Below the pieces are notes generated by a model that ran no database searches, was not told where the DNA came from, and saw nothing but the letters and a program-made list of their open reading frames with translations. From the NCBI GenBank assembly GCA_028819215.1, contig JAPPMG010000019.1, positions 1 through 39,422 on the forward strand: a DNA stretch of 39,422 nucleotides, written 5' to 3'. The stretch comes from Bryobacterales bacterium. Lineage in GTDB: Bacteria; Acidobacteriota; Terriglobia; Bryobacterales; UBA6623. Below are positions 8,451 through 16,085 of this stretch, piece after piece (positions within the stretch are counted from its first letter, which is position 1; each line of letters starts with the position of its first letter). A program made the translations under genes and the position numbers.

Positions 8451-9456
8451 GTGCTCGCCACTGCGCATCCTGGTGGTGCGTTTCGGGGCCATGGGGGACA
8501 TCATCCAGACCCTGCCAGCGGTCGCGGACCTGCGCAGGGGCATTCCGGATGCCAAGATCGTGTGGGCCGTCGACAGCCGCTGGCGAGAGTTGCTTGCCGG
8601 CAACCCCGACGTCGATGAGTTCGTCAGCGTGCCCTTGCGCCGGTGGCTGCGCACCGGCTCCGGACCTGGCGAGACTGCGGGGCAAGCGCTCAGAAGGTTG
8701 CGACGATACGATTTCGATCTCGCCCTGGACATGCAGGGGCTGGTCAAGTCGGCTGCGGTCGCGGCAGCTTCCAACGCAGAGACCGTAGCGGGGCTGGATC
8801 ATCGCCTGCTGCGCGAACCGCAGGCCGCCCTGCTGTACGACCGCAGCCTCCCTGCGGCCGGGACCCATGTGATCGATCGCTACCGCGGCCTCGCGGCCAT
8901 GGCGACCGGCTGCCTGCCGCCGCCCGAGGCTCGCTTTCCGCTGCCGCCGGGCGAGTTGCGCGGCGACCTGCCGGAGCGCTATGTGCTCACCAGCGCGCAG
9001 GCTGGCTGGGGTGCCAAGCAATGGCCGCAAGAGCGCTACGGCGAACTCGCGGCAAGGCTCTGGAACGAGCACCAAGTCCCGCTGGTCGTCGATTGCGTTC
9101 CCGGCGAAGAGGCTCATGCCAACGCCATTCGCGAAGCCGCCCCCGAGGGAGCGGTCTACGCCCATCCCTCAACGATCTCGCAACTGATCGGGGCGACGCG
9201 CCGGGCCGCGGCTGTGGTAGGCGTGGATAGCGGCCCCCTACATCTGGCCGCGGCCCTAGCGCGGCCCGGCGTGGCGATCTTCGGCCCTACCGATCCGGCG
9301 CGCAACGGACCTTACGGGTCGAGCATGACGGTCTTGCGAGTAGCAGCCGCAGCGACCACCTACAAGCGGACCGCTGAGCCCAGCGCGTCAATGCGGGCCT
9401 GGTCCGCCGACGCCGTCTACCGCGAGCTCGTTTCCCGATTGAACTCAGTAGACTGA
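8425..9456 (+). CDS. Glycosyltransferase family 9, heptosyltransferase I-like
   Basis: A 343-residue GT9 protein. The N-terminus RILVVRFGAMGDIIQTLPAV matches the acceptor-side start of ADP-heptose:LPS heptosyltransferases. The C-terminal donor-binding region has VVGVDSGPLHLAAALARPGVAIFGPTDP, with the D-S-G-P-x-HLA signature. The role would be transfer of a heptose-like sugar to lipopolysaccharide inner core at the inner membrane. WaaC is the nearest named relative, but the sugar specificity is not shown here. The start lies within the preceding RfaE2-like gene and the next gene begins 6 bases after the stop, so the three are one transcription unit. Confidence 0.85.
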   Translation: MSLPPNAAKCSPLRILVVRFGAMGDIIQTLPAVADLRRGIPDAKIVWAVDSRWRELLAGNPDVDEFVSVPLRRWLRTGSGPGETAGQALRRLRRYDFDLALDMQGLVKSAAVAAASNAETVAGLDHRLLREPQAALLYDRSLPAAGTHVIDRYRGLAAMATGCLPPPEARFPLPPGELRGDLPERYVLTSAQAGWGAKQWPQERYGELAARLWNEHQVPLVVDCVPGEEAHANAIREAAPEGAVYAHPSTISQLIGATRRAAAVVGVDSGPLHLAAALARPGVAIFGPTDPARNGPYGSSMTVLRVAAAATTYKRTAEPSASMRAWSADAVYRELVSRLNSVD

Positions 9457-9461
9457 GACCC

Positions 9462-10538
9462 ATGCAGCGATTCGTTCTCTCCATCATCGCGGTACTGGCG
9501 CTCGTCGCGCCGCCGCCGGCTCTGAGCCAGTCCACCGACAGGCTCAGCGGACGCGAAGCGGCGGAGGTGATGGATCGCATCTCGGATCTGCTGGAAGCCA
9601 CGCGCATCGTGATTCCCGAGCTCTCCCGGGCCGGAGCGCCGCTGCAGGAAAACTTCCGACAAGGCGTGAATACCCTGCGCACCACTCCCAGCCGCGATCA
9701 CACCGGCGTGCTGTACCAGATGCTGACGAATGCCAAGGCTTACCTGCAGTTGTCGGACACACTGCCGAAGTCAGCCGAATTCTCCGAGGACATCGCGCGC
9801 CAGCTGTCCCAGCTGCGCGAGAGCATCCAGAGGCTCGAGGCGCACTTCCGGGCCACCCTGGCATTGCGGGAACAGCAGGTGCTCGGATCCGACCGCGATA
9901 ACCTGCGCAGGTATGCGGATGCCAATCGCATGGTCGGATCCGTCGAGACCAGCGACCCGCGAGTCGTGTTCCTGGGCGACTCGATCACTGACGGATGGCG
10001 CCTCAACCAGTACTTCGCAGGCAAGCAGTACCTCAATCGCGGCATTAGCGGGCAGATCACGGGCCAGATGCTGGGCCGTACCAAGCCTGACGTAATCGAC
10101 CTCCAGCCCAGCGTGATGGTGCTGCTGGCCGGCACGAACGACCTAGCGCGGGGCGTTCCCGACGCCACCATCCGACACAATCTGCAAGCTATCGGCATGC
10201 TGGTCGAGGCGGCCGGAATCGTTCCAGTAATGGCCTCCATCCTGCCGGTGAGCGACTACCACAAGGAAGCGAACCCGCGCTTTCTACGCACGCCCTACCG
10301 CGATCCGACGCGCATCGTACAGCTGAACCGCTGGCTGGCGGCGCTTTGCGAGTCCAAGGGCTGGGGCTATCTCAACTACCACGACGCCATGGTCGACGAG
10401 GCCGGCCGGCTGCGCCAAGACCTCGCCGACGACGGCCTGCACCCCAATACCGAAGGCTACAAGCTCATGGCTCCGCTGGCGGAGCAGGCGGTGCAAGCGG
10501 CACTCTCGAACATGGGGCCGCGCCGCAGGAGGCGCTAG
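9462..10538 (+). CDS. Exported SGNH/GDSL-type hydrolase
   Basis: A 358-residue protein with a clear signal peptide (RFVLSIIAVLALVAPPPALS). A helical N-terminal region (about 25-155) is followed by the SGNH domain: block I FLGDSITDGW (about 168-177, nucleophile Ser), block II RGISGQ, block III AGTNDLA (about 222-228) and block V DDGLHPN (about 322-328, catalytic Asp and His). All four signature residues are present, so it should be an active esterase or acetylhydrolase in the periplasm or on the envelope. The start is 6 bases after the heptosyltransferase-like stop, which suggests a surface-glycan deacylation role. The end is arginine rich (RRRRR). Confidence 0.88.
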   Translation: MQRFVLSIIAVLALVAPPPALSQSTDRLSGREAAEVMDRISDLLEATRIVIPELSRAGAPLQENFRQGVNTLRTTPSRDHTGVLYQMLTNAKAYLQLSDTLPKSAEFSEDIARQLSQLRESIQRLEAHFRATLALREQQVLGSDRDNLRRYADANRMVGSVETSDPRVVFLGDSITDGWRLNQYFAGKQYLNRGISGQITGQMLGRTKPDVIDLQPSVMVLLAGTNDLARGVPDATIRHNLQAIGMLVEAAGIVPVMASILPVSDYHKEANPRFLRTPYRDPTRIVQLNRWLAALCESKGWGYLNYHDAMVDEAGRLRQDLADDGLHPNTEGYKLMAPLAEQAVQAALSNMGPRRRRR

Positions 10539-10643
10539 CCTCAGCGACCGGAGAGCGCGCCCGACGTTCGATCGGCGGCGAGCGCCGAGGTTGGTAAGCT
10601 GATTAAACGCTGCGGCCGGACTCTAGCGGGCGGATACTCTGCG

Positions 10644-11162
10644 ATGGCCATCCTTGACTTCTTCCGATCGCCGCCTAGGCGGCAGTCCCAGTCATCGCGC
10701 GATTCGGACACGGTGCAGCGGATCAGCCAAGCTATCGACAGGCTGCCCGAGGAGCAGGCGAAGTACATCGCGGCATTCGCCTTTATCTTGGGCCGGGTAG
10801 CCAACGCCGATTTCGACATCAGCGCGGAAGAGATCGCCGAGATGGAGCGCATCGTGGAGCGCGTAGGGGGCCTGCCCGAAGAGCAAGCCGTTCTGGTGGT
10901 GCAGATCGCGAAAGGGCAGCACAAGCTGTTCGGGGCCACCGAGAACTTTGTCGTGACCCAAGAATTCAACCGGGTCGCGACGCGCGCCCAGAAGCAAGCT
11001 CTGCTGCACTGCCTGTTCGCTGTGTCATCCTCGGACCACTCCATCAGCGTCAAGGAAGACAACGAGATCCGAGCCATCAGCAAGGAACTGCGGCTCGATC
11101 ATGCAGATTTCATCGCAGCCCGATCCATCTACAAGGAGCACTTGAGCGTCCTGAAGGACTGA
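10644..11162 (+). CDS. TerB-like family protein
   Basis: A 172-residue cytoplasmic all-helical protein. After a short basic leader the TerB-like domain (about 28-165) shows the two-half pattern: IAAFAFILGRVANADFDISAEEIAEME, then LFAVSSSDHSISVKEDNEIRAIS, each with an acidic D-x-x-I-S-x-x-E/D segment typical of metal-binding TerB folds. No tellurite operon partners are nearby. Members of the family often sense or buffer divalent metal or stress at the membrane, but that is inferred. It is followed by msrA after 75 bases. Confidence 0.8.
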   Translation: MAILDFFRSPPRRQSQSSRDSDTVQRISQAIDRLPEEQAKYIAAFAFILGRVANADFDISAEEIAEMERIVERVGGLPEEQAVLVVQIAKGQHKLFGATENFVVTQEFNRVATRAQKQALLHCLFAVSSSDHSISVKEDNEIRAISKELRLDHADFIAARSIYKEHLSVLKD

Positions 11163-11237
11163 GCCTGGAGGCTGTCCGGTTCATGGGAGCGGAACGAGCG
11201 CCGTAGGGGCCATCTAAGGCAGGGAGCCAGATCGAAC

Positions 11238-11708
11238 ATGGAGACCGCGACATTCGGAGCCGGCTGCTTCTGGGGCGTGGAGGTTGCTTTCGGCAACGTG
11301 CCGGGTGTGACATCCACCAGCGTCGGCTACGCCGGCGGCGACGTGCCCGACCCGTCGTATCGAGACGTTTGCGCGGGTGATACGGGCCATACTGAAGTGG
11401 TCCGCGTGGAGTTCGACGATCGTCGCGTCAGCTACGAGACCCTGCTTGAGACGTTCTGGTCGTGCCACGACCCAACCCAGGTCAACCGGCAAGGCCCCGA
11501 CCTCGGCTACCAGTACCGCTCGGTGATCTTTTGCGAGCACGACGATCAGCTCGCGGCGGCCGAAGAGTCGAAACGAAGACTGGAGGAGAGTGGCCGGCAC
11601 GGGCGTCCGGTCGCAACCGCGATCGAACGCAGCCGCTCCTTCTTCCTCGCCGAGGACTACCATCAGAAGTACTTGGTCAAGCGCGGAATGGCGACCTGCC
11701 ACGTCTAG
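11238..11708 (+). CDS. msrA: Peptide-methionine (S)-S-oxide reductase
   Basis: A 156-residue protein with the MsrA core: GAGCFWGVE (Cys10 is the nucleophile), VGYAGG, TGHTEVVRVEFD, HDPTQVNRQGPDLGYQYRSVIF and QKYL. It reduces methionine-S-sulfoxide in proteins, using thioredoxin or an equivalent. A second Cys occurs near the C-terminus (ATCHV), a possible recycling residue. The length matches the minimal family. The start ATG is 75 bases after the TerB-like gene. Confidence 0.96.
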   Translation: METATFGAGCFWGVEVAFGNVPGVTSTSVGYAGGDVPDPSYRDVCAGDTGHTEVVRVEFDDRRVSYETLLETFWSCHDPTQVNRQGPDLGYQYRSVIFCEHDDQLAAAEESKRRLEESGRHGRPVATAIERSRSFFLAEDYHQKYLVKRGMATCHV

Positions 11709-11789
11709 GGCGTAGCCTGTCCTTGAAGCGTCCGGGTTGTTGCCCGGCGACGGTGCCGGCCCGCTTCGGCTAGCTTTCGGATACACCCC

Positions 11790-12848
11790 ATGTCGATGAT
11801 GCTCGAGGAGATCCGGCAGCAGCCTGCGGTGCTGGAGCGCATTCTGGCCAACCCGCCGGACGCCCTTGAGCGCCTCGGCCGAAGATTCTCGCAAGGTCGT
11901 CCCGATTTCGCCGTGATCGTGGCCCGCGGCACATCCGATCATGCCGCGATCTTCGGGCGCTACCTGTTCGAGATCACGCTTGGCTTGCCAACACTGTTGG
12001 CCGCACCGTCCGTGGCGACGCTGTACCGGCGCCTCTCGCTACCGCCGGGCGCCCTGGTGATTGGCATTTCGCAGTCGGGCGAATCGACCGACATCAACGG
12101 CTATGTCGAAGCGGCCAAGTCGCTGGGGGCGTTCTGCGTCGGAATCACAAACGAAGCGGACAGCACACTGGCAGGAATGGCTGACGAGGTGCTCGCCACC
12201 CAAGCTGGCAAGGAGGAAAGCGTTGCGGCGACCAAGACCTACACGGCTCAGTTAGCCATGCTGTACTGGCTGGCGCGCGCTCTCGGCGCGGAGATCAGCG
12301 CGGACGACCTGAACAAGATTCCCGGTGCCGTGGCAGCGCAGCTCGACGCCGAGCGCTCGGTGCAGCGGCTCGCGGACAGCTTTCGCGACATGTCACACGC
12401 CGTGGTGATCGGCCGCGGCTTCAACCAGGCCAACGGCTTCGAGTTCGCGCTCAAGCTGATGGAGACGTGCTATGTCGTGGCGACGGGGTTTTCGGGAGCC
12501 GACTTTGCGCATGGCCCCATCGCGATAGTCGAAGAGCGGTTCCCGATCTTCGCGTTCAGTCCTGTAGGCCCGACCTTCGAACAGACTGAAGCCCTGCTGT
12601 CCAGGCTACGAGCCAGTCAAGCCGAGACCGTCGGTTTCGGCCCTCCGGCAACGGTGGGAGCGCTACCGAGCACACATCGGATCGACGTGGCCGAGATCCC
12701 GCCGTCCAGCCCCGGCCTTCCCCGCGACCTGCTCTCGGTAATCCCGATGATCATCCCGGCACAGTTATTTGCCTGCCACCTGTCTGCCAGCAAGGGCCTC
12801 AACCCCGACCGCCCTCGAATGCTCTCGAAAGTCACCCAGACGCTGTAG
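11790..12848 (+). CDS. SIS-domain sugar-phosphate isomerase/deaminase (GlmS isomerase-like, NagB-II type)
   Basis: A 352-residue protein with two SIS domains (about 35-165 and 205-340) and no glutaminase domain. Visible signatures are VARGTSDHAA, IGISQSGESTD (about 90-100), AGKEESVAATKTYTAQL and the C-terminal LNPDRPRMLSKVTQTL, which is the end of the GlmS/NagB-II family and includes the catalytic Lys loop. The lack of the N-terminal Cys-type amidotransferase domain favours glucosamine-6-phosphate deaminase (NagB-II) over glutamine-dependent synthase. The neighbours do not settle the substrate. A hairpin follows directly after the stop. Confidence 0.85.
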   Translation: MSMMLEEIRQQPAVLERILANPPDALERLGRRFSQGRPDFAVIVARGTSDHAAIFGRYLFEITLGLPTLLAAPSVATLYRRLSLPPGALVIGISQSGESTDINGYVEAAKSLGAFCVGITNEADSTLAGMADEVLATQAGKEESVAATKTYTAQLAMLYWLARALGAEISADDLNKIPGAVAAQLDAERSVQRLADSFRDMSHAVVIGRGFNQANGFEFALKLMETCYVVATGFSGADFAHGPIAIVEERFPIFAFSPVGPTFEQTEALLSRLRASQAETVGFGPPATVGALPSTHRIDVAEIPPSSPGLPRDLLSVIPMIIPAQLFACHLSASKGLNPDRPRMLSKVTQTL

Positions 12849-12865
12849 GCGGCCCGCCGGGCCGC
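12849..12865 (+). terminator. GC-rich hairpin just after the SIS gene
   Basis: GCGGCCC at 12849-12855 pairs with GGGCCGC at 12859-12865 across a GCC loop, starting one base after the stop. No T-run follows. It sits between convergent genes and could serve both strands. Confidence 0.4.
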
Positions 12866-12891
12866 AGCACCGCCCACGCCGAAAATCGCAG

Positions 12892-14526
12892 CTAGCCCTC
12901 GGCTAGCGGCACTCGCGCCAGCCGAGCAGTGCCGAAGTAGCGGGTCCCGCTACCCTCTTCGTCGCGAGTCTCCAGCAAGCCCTCATTGCGCGCTCGGGCG
13001 AACAGGTCTCGGTAGGTCTTCAAGCCGTAGTTCGCGCACTTGAAGCCCGGTCGGACTTCCAGCACTGCATCCCTGAGTTCATTGCGCGTCAGGCCCTGGC
13101 CAGCCAGATCCTTGTTTGCCCGCAACACCGGCACGATCAGCGCGAGCGCATCGGCCACCGGCCCCCCGACCTTGAATTCCAAACCAACGCTCCGAACCTG
13201 CGCTCGCAACGGAGCAGCGGCCTTCGATGTTGCCGCCTTCGCCTCCGCCAGCGCTTCCCCGGCCCCATCGGGTTTGGCGGGCAAGCCCGCAGGCGCCGCT
13301 TCGTCCCGCCGTGAAATCGCGACGACGATTCGGCCATCCACCTCGGATAGGGTAAACAAGCCATCGCGCGCCATCCGCTCTAGTAGTGGTTGGAAGGCCA
13401 TCCTGCGCACCCCGTACGACCTGAACTTGGGGTCAATCCGCAGCGCCGTCTCGTACAGGAGCCCTATGTCCGCCACATGCCCGTCGTCCTCGATGCGCTC
13501 GATCGCGCCCTTCAGCACCGATACGACGGCCTCAAGGGCGTCTCCTTGAGGCTGTCTCACGGCAGTCTCGGCCGCATCCGGCCGGTTCGGGCGCCCAGAC
13601 GGCTCCGCCGGTCGGCCGCGGGTCGCTGACGCACCTGAGCGACCTCCCGGGGCGCCAGAGCGTGCGACTTCCCTCGGCGCTTCGAATTCTCGCTGGGCAC
13701 GGGCCTCGCGCGGCCGGTCGTATCGCCGCTGCCGCGGGGCGTCATCCCGGTCCGATATCGCCACGCAAAACCTGTGCGGATCGATCGGCTTCCGCCAGAG
13801 GTGGCCAGATTCAAGCATCTCGTAGATCAGGTCCTTGAAGCTGTCACAGCCGAAGCCTCGCGGATTCAAGCCGGGCTCCCGATAGGCGATGTGTTCCGAG
13901 AGTTCACTCATGAACGGCGTCTCACCGCGACGGTCCATGTCTCGGATCGCATCCTTGACATACGGGAGCGCCTCTTCGAGCGGGTCGTAGCGATGCTTGC
14001 GCCTCGCCGGGTGCTTGGGACGAGTGCCGTCCTGCTTGGGACCCTCCGGGGCGAGCAAGAGTTCTTCGTAGCTGACGAACTCGTTGCAATTGCGACGCAG
14101 GTTGGCGCTGATCGTGTCCTGACAGGCACAGATGTAGACCCGCTTGTTGTAGCGCTTGAGCTTGTGAATCAGCGGCAGGAAGTCGCTATCGCCGCTGACG
14201 ATGCAGAACGAGTCGATGTGCTCTTGGGTAAAGACCAACTCCAGCGCCTCGAGCGCCAAGGCAATGTCGGCTCCGTTCTTGCCACCACTTGGGCCGGTCT
14301 CGAGATGCTCCATGCGCACTCCCTGTGCGGCCAGCCTGCTCTGGATCTGCCTGGTACCGGCATGGCTGCTCCAGCTGCCGTAGGCCACCTGTGTGAGCAC
14401 TTCGCCACGGGAGCGGATCCAGTTCAGGACAAGCTCGTACCGGAAGCTGCCGTTCCGCGAGGCCTTGATGCCGATCGCGATGTTGTCGTAGTCGATGAAT
14501 ACGGCAAACCTTCTTCGTTCCGGCAA
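12892..14526 (-). CDS. NYN-domain protein with three OST-HTH/LOTUS-like domains
   Basis: A 544-residue protein. It starts at a TTG (14526) behind a purine-rich GGGAGAG Shine-Dalgarno sequence 5 bases upstream, and there is no ATG that fits better. The NYN (PIN-like) nuclease domain covers about 1-160: FIDYDN (Asp12, Asp14), GADIALALEALEL (Asp87) and SGDSDFLPLI (Asp113, Asp115) supply the acidic metal site. Next come three winged-helix units (about 185-255, 330-405 and 460-540), each with the L-x-x-L-x-x-G-pattern of OST-HTH/LOTUS RNA-binding modules. The joining region (about 275-325) is Arg/Pro rich and probably disordered. Binding and cleavage of a structured RNA is the family expectation. 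Its target is unknown. Confidence 0.85.
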   Translation of the reverse strand: MPERRRFAVFIDYDNIAIGIKASRNGSFRYELVLNWIRSRGEVLTQVAYGSWSSHAGTRQIQSRLAAQGVRMEHLETGPSGGKNGADIALALEALELVFTQEHIDSFCIVSGDSDFLPLIHKLKRYNKRVYICACQDTISANLRRNCNEFVSYEELLLAPEGPKQDGTRPKHPARRKHRYDPLEEALPYVKDAIRDMDRRGETPFMSELSEHIAYREPGLNPRGFGCDSFKDLIYEMLESGHLWRKPIDPHRFCVAISDRDDAPRQRRYDRPREARAQREFEAPREVARSGAPGGRSGASATRGRPAEPSGRPNRPDAAETAVRQPQGDALEAVVSVLKGAIERIEDDGHVADIGLLYETALRIDPKFRSYGVRRMAFQPLLERMARDGLFTLSEVDGRIVVAISRRDEAAPAGLPAKPDGAGEALAEAKAATSKAAAPLRAQVRSVGLEFKVGGPVADALALIVPVLRANKDLAGQGLTRNELRDAVLEVRPGFKCANYGLKTYRDLFARARNEGLLETRDEEGSGTRYFGTARLARVPLAEG

Positions 14527-14676
14527 CTCGGCTCTCCCTGCTCGAAACTCGCTTCAAGGCAGATGGCGAAAGGCGCTGGACACGATCTGCACTGACAGCC
14601 CGGCGAACAAACCCAACCCCGCGATCAAGCTAAACCCCGGCAACGATGTAACGTTATATATTTCATGTACTTCGCC

Positions 14677-14952
14677 TCACTTTTCGAGGGTGATGCTCAA
14701 GGCTTTAAGAAACTGCTGGTCTTGCGGCGTCAGGCTAGAGTCAAGATCCTTCGGTGCGGCCTGGCGGGCTACGCTCCCGCCGCCGTTGGCGTTCCTCTGG
14801 CTGAAGCCTACGGTCGCTTCAAGCACTAACAGCACGTCGTAACCTTCTTTCTTGATTTCGCCGATCACTTCGGCGATTCCTTCAGATTCGGATAGAGATT
14901 CGTCAATCGCATGCCCCAGACGCTTGATCAGCTGCTTGAGTCGCTTATCCAC
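14677..14952 (-). CDS. Small hypothetical protein
   Basis: A 91-residue protein from GTG 14952, which has a GGTGG Shine-Dalgarno sequence 7 bases upstream. The frame extends to 15006, but that leader looks non-coding. The sequence begins DKRLKQLIKRLGHAID, followed by SLSESEGIAEVIGEIKKEGYDVLLVLEATVGF, a predicted helix-helix-strand pattern, and a disordered linker. It ends DQQFLKALSITLEK, an amphipathic helix. I do not recognise the family. It is small, charged and cytoplasmic, and it lies upstream of the NYN/OST-HTH gene on the same strand after a 150-base gap. Confidence 0.6.
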   Translation of the reverse strand: MDKRLKQLIKRLGHAIDESLSESEGIAEVIGEIKKEGYDVLLVLEATVGFSQRNANGGGSVARQAAPKDLDSSLTPQDQQFLKALSITLEK

Positions 14953-15151
14953 GTGCGATCCACCGCGTTCCCAGCCAGCCGACAGCACAGCGCGCGGCCA
15001 GGCCAAGCGCCTGTCTGTCGGTTATTGAAGCAGATGGCAGCGCGGTTTGCAAATGATTTTTCGGACGGATCCCCGTTTCTCCCGATCGCTGCCGGATTCG
15101 AGCCTCCTTGCACCGCCCCCGAGAGGACGATGACAATGGAGGGTGCGGCCG

Positions 15152-15931
15152 ATGACTGACGCAGAACGAGCCGAGCTGGCGCGCGAGATCGCGCTGGCGG
15201 CGTCCAGTGCGGACAGCGGCCACATCTGCGCCTGCGGTGTCCCCGCGGATTCCGCGCCGGAAGCGACGCTGGCCCATGGGCTGGCGCATGCGCTCGACCT
15301 GTCGCTGCCGCGGCCTGATGTGACACAGGCGGAAGCGGAACGATTCTTGCAGGCAGCCCGGCGAGCGCAGTTCCGCTCTGTGTGTGTGCAGCCGAGATGG
15401 GCTGCGCTGGCAGTGCGCATGCTGGCCGGCACCCGGTCGCGAGCGGCTTCATACGTGGGCTACCCGCATGGCGCAACACTAACTCCCGCTAAGTGCGCGG
15501 AGGCCGAGCTGCTGCTGCGGTTGGGGGTGCAGGAGCTCTGGATGGTCGCCGATATCGGATCACTGCGGGACGGGGACCTAGACGCAGCCTTCATCGACAT
15601 CCAGGCGGTGGCACAAGTCGCCGAGTGCCGCCAAGCGCGCCTAAACGTGATTCTGGAGTTGCCGCTGCTAAGCAAGCGCCAAGGGATCGAGGCGTGTGTC
15701 GTGACGAAGCTGGCGGGGGCCGCTGCGGCCGCCAGCGCCACCGGAATCTGTGCCAGGCCGACGGAGCCGCGCCACATCGAACTGATGCGCCAGACGCTCG
15801 GAGACGACTTGGATGTGGTCGGATCTGGCGGCATCGAGACGGTGTCCGAGGCGCAATCGCTGCTGGCGGCGGGAGCGTCGCGAGTGGAATCCAGCCGCGC
15901 GTTGGAGTTTGCGGGGGTCTCGCCGGCATGA
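15152..15931 (+). CDS. DeoC-like aldolase-fold protein lacking catalytic residues
   Basis: A 259-residue protein from ATG 15152, behind GGAGGG 8 bases upstream. A GTG at 15143 is possible but less well placed. The fold matches deoxyribose-phosphate aldolase: LDLSLPRPDVTQAEAE, SVCVQPRW, YVGYPHGA, LGVQELWMVADIGSLRDGD and GSGGIETVSEAQSLLAAGASRV. In DeoC the Schiff-base Lys sits in VKTSTGF, and here this reads AASATGI. The second Lys, in VKASGGI, is replaced (VVGSGGI), and the active-site Asp of EVDMV reads ELWMV. With all three absent it cannot be a normal aldolase. It may have another reaction or a regulatory role. The phosphatase gene follows on the same strand. Confidence 0.75.
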   Translation: MTDAERAELAREIALAASSADSGHICACGVPADSAPEATLAHGLAHALDLSLPRPDVTQAEAERFLQAARRAQFRSVCVQPRWAALAVRMLAGTRSRAASYVGYPHGATLTPAKCAEAELLLRLGVQELWMVADIGSLRDGDLDAAFIDIQAVAQVAECRQARLNVILELPLLSKRQGIEACVVTKLAGAAAAASATGICARPTEPRHIELMRQTLGDDLDVVGSGGIETVSEAQSLLAAGASRVESSRALEFAGVSPA

Positions 15932-16085
15932 GGCGGCAGGCGGCGTCGCACCGGTCCAAACCCTTACGACCGCAGCCGATTGGGCTAACCTGAGGATAGT
16001 TCGTCAGCGCTGCTGGTCAGCCCGCCCTCTTGGCGCTTCCCACCGCGAACGAAACGCTTATTCCTCGGGCATGCTAGGCGCGACC

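Noticed and set aside
15060..15142. GGATTCGAGCC before the DeoC-like gene, similar to a tRNA T-loop
   Set aside because: The flanks do not pair as a T-stem and no cloverleaf is possible.
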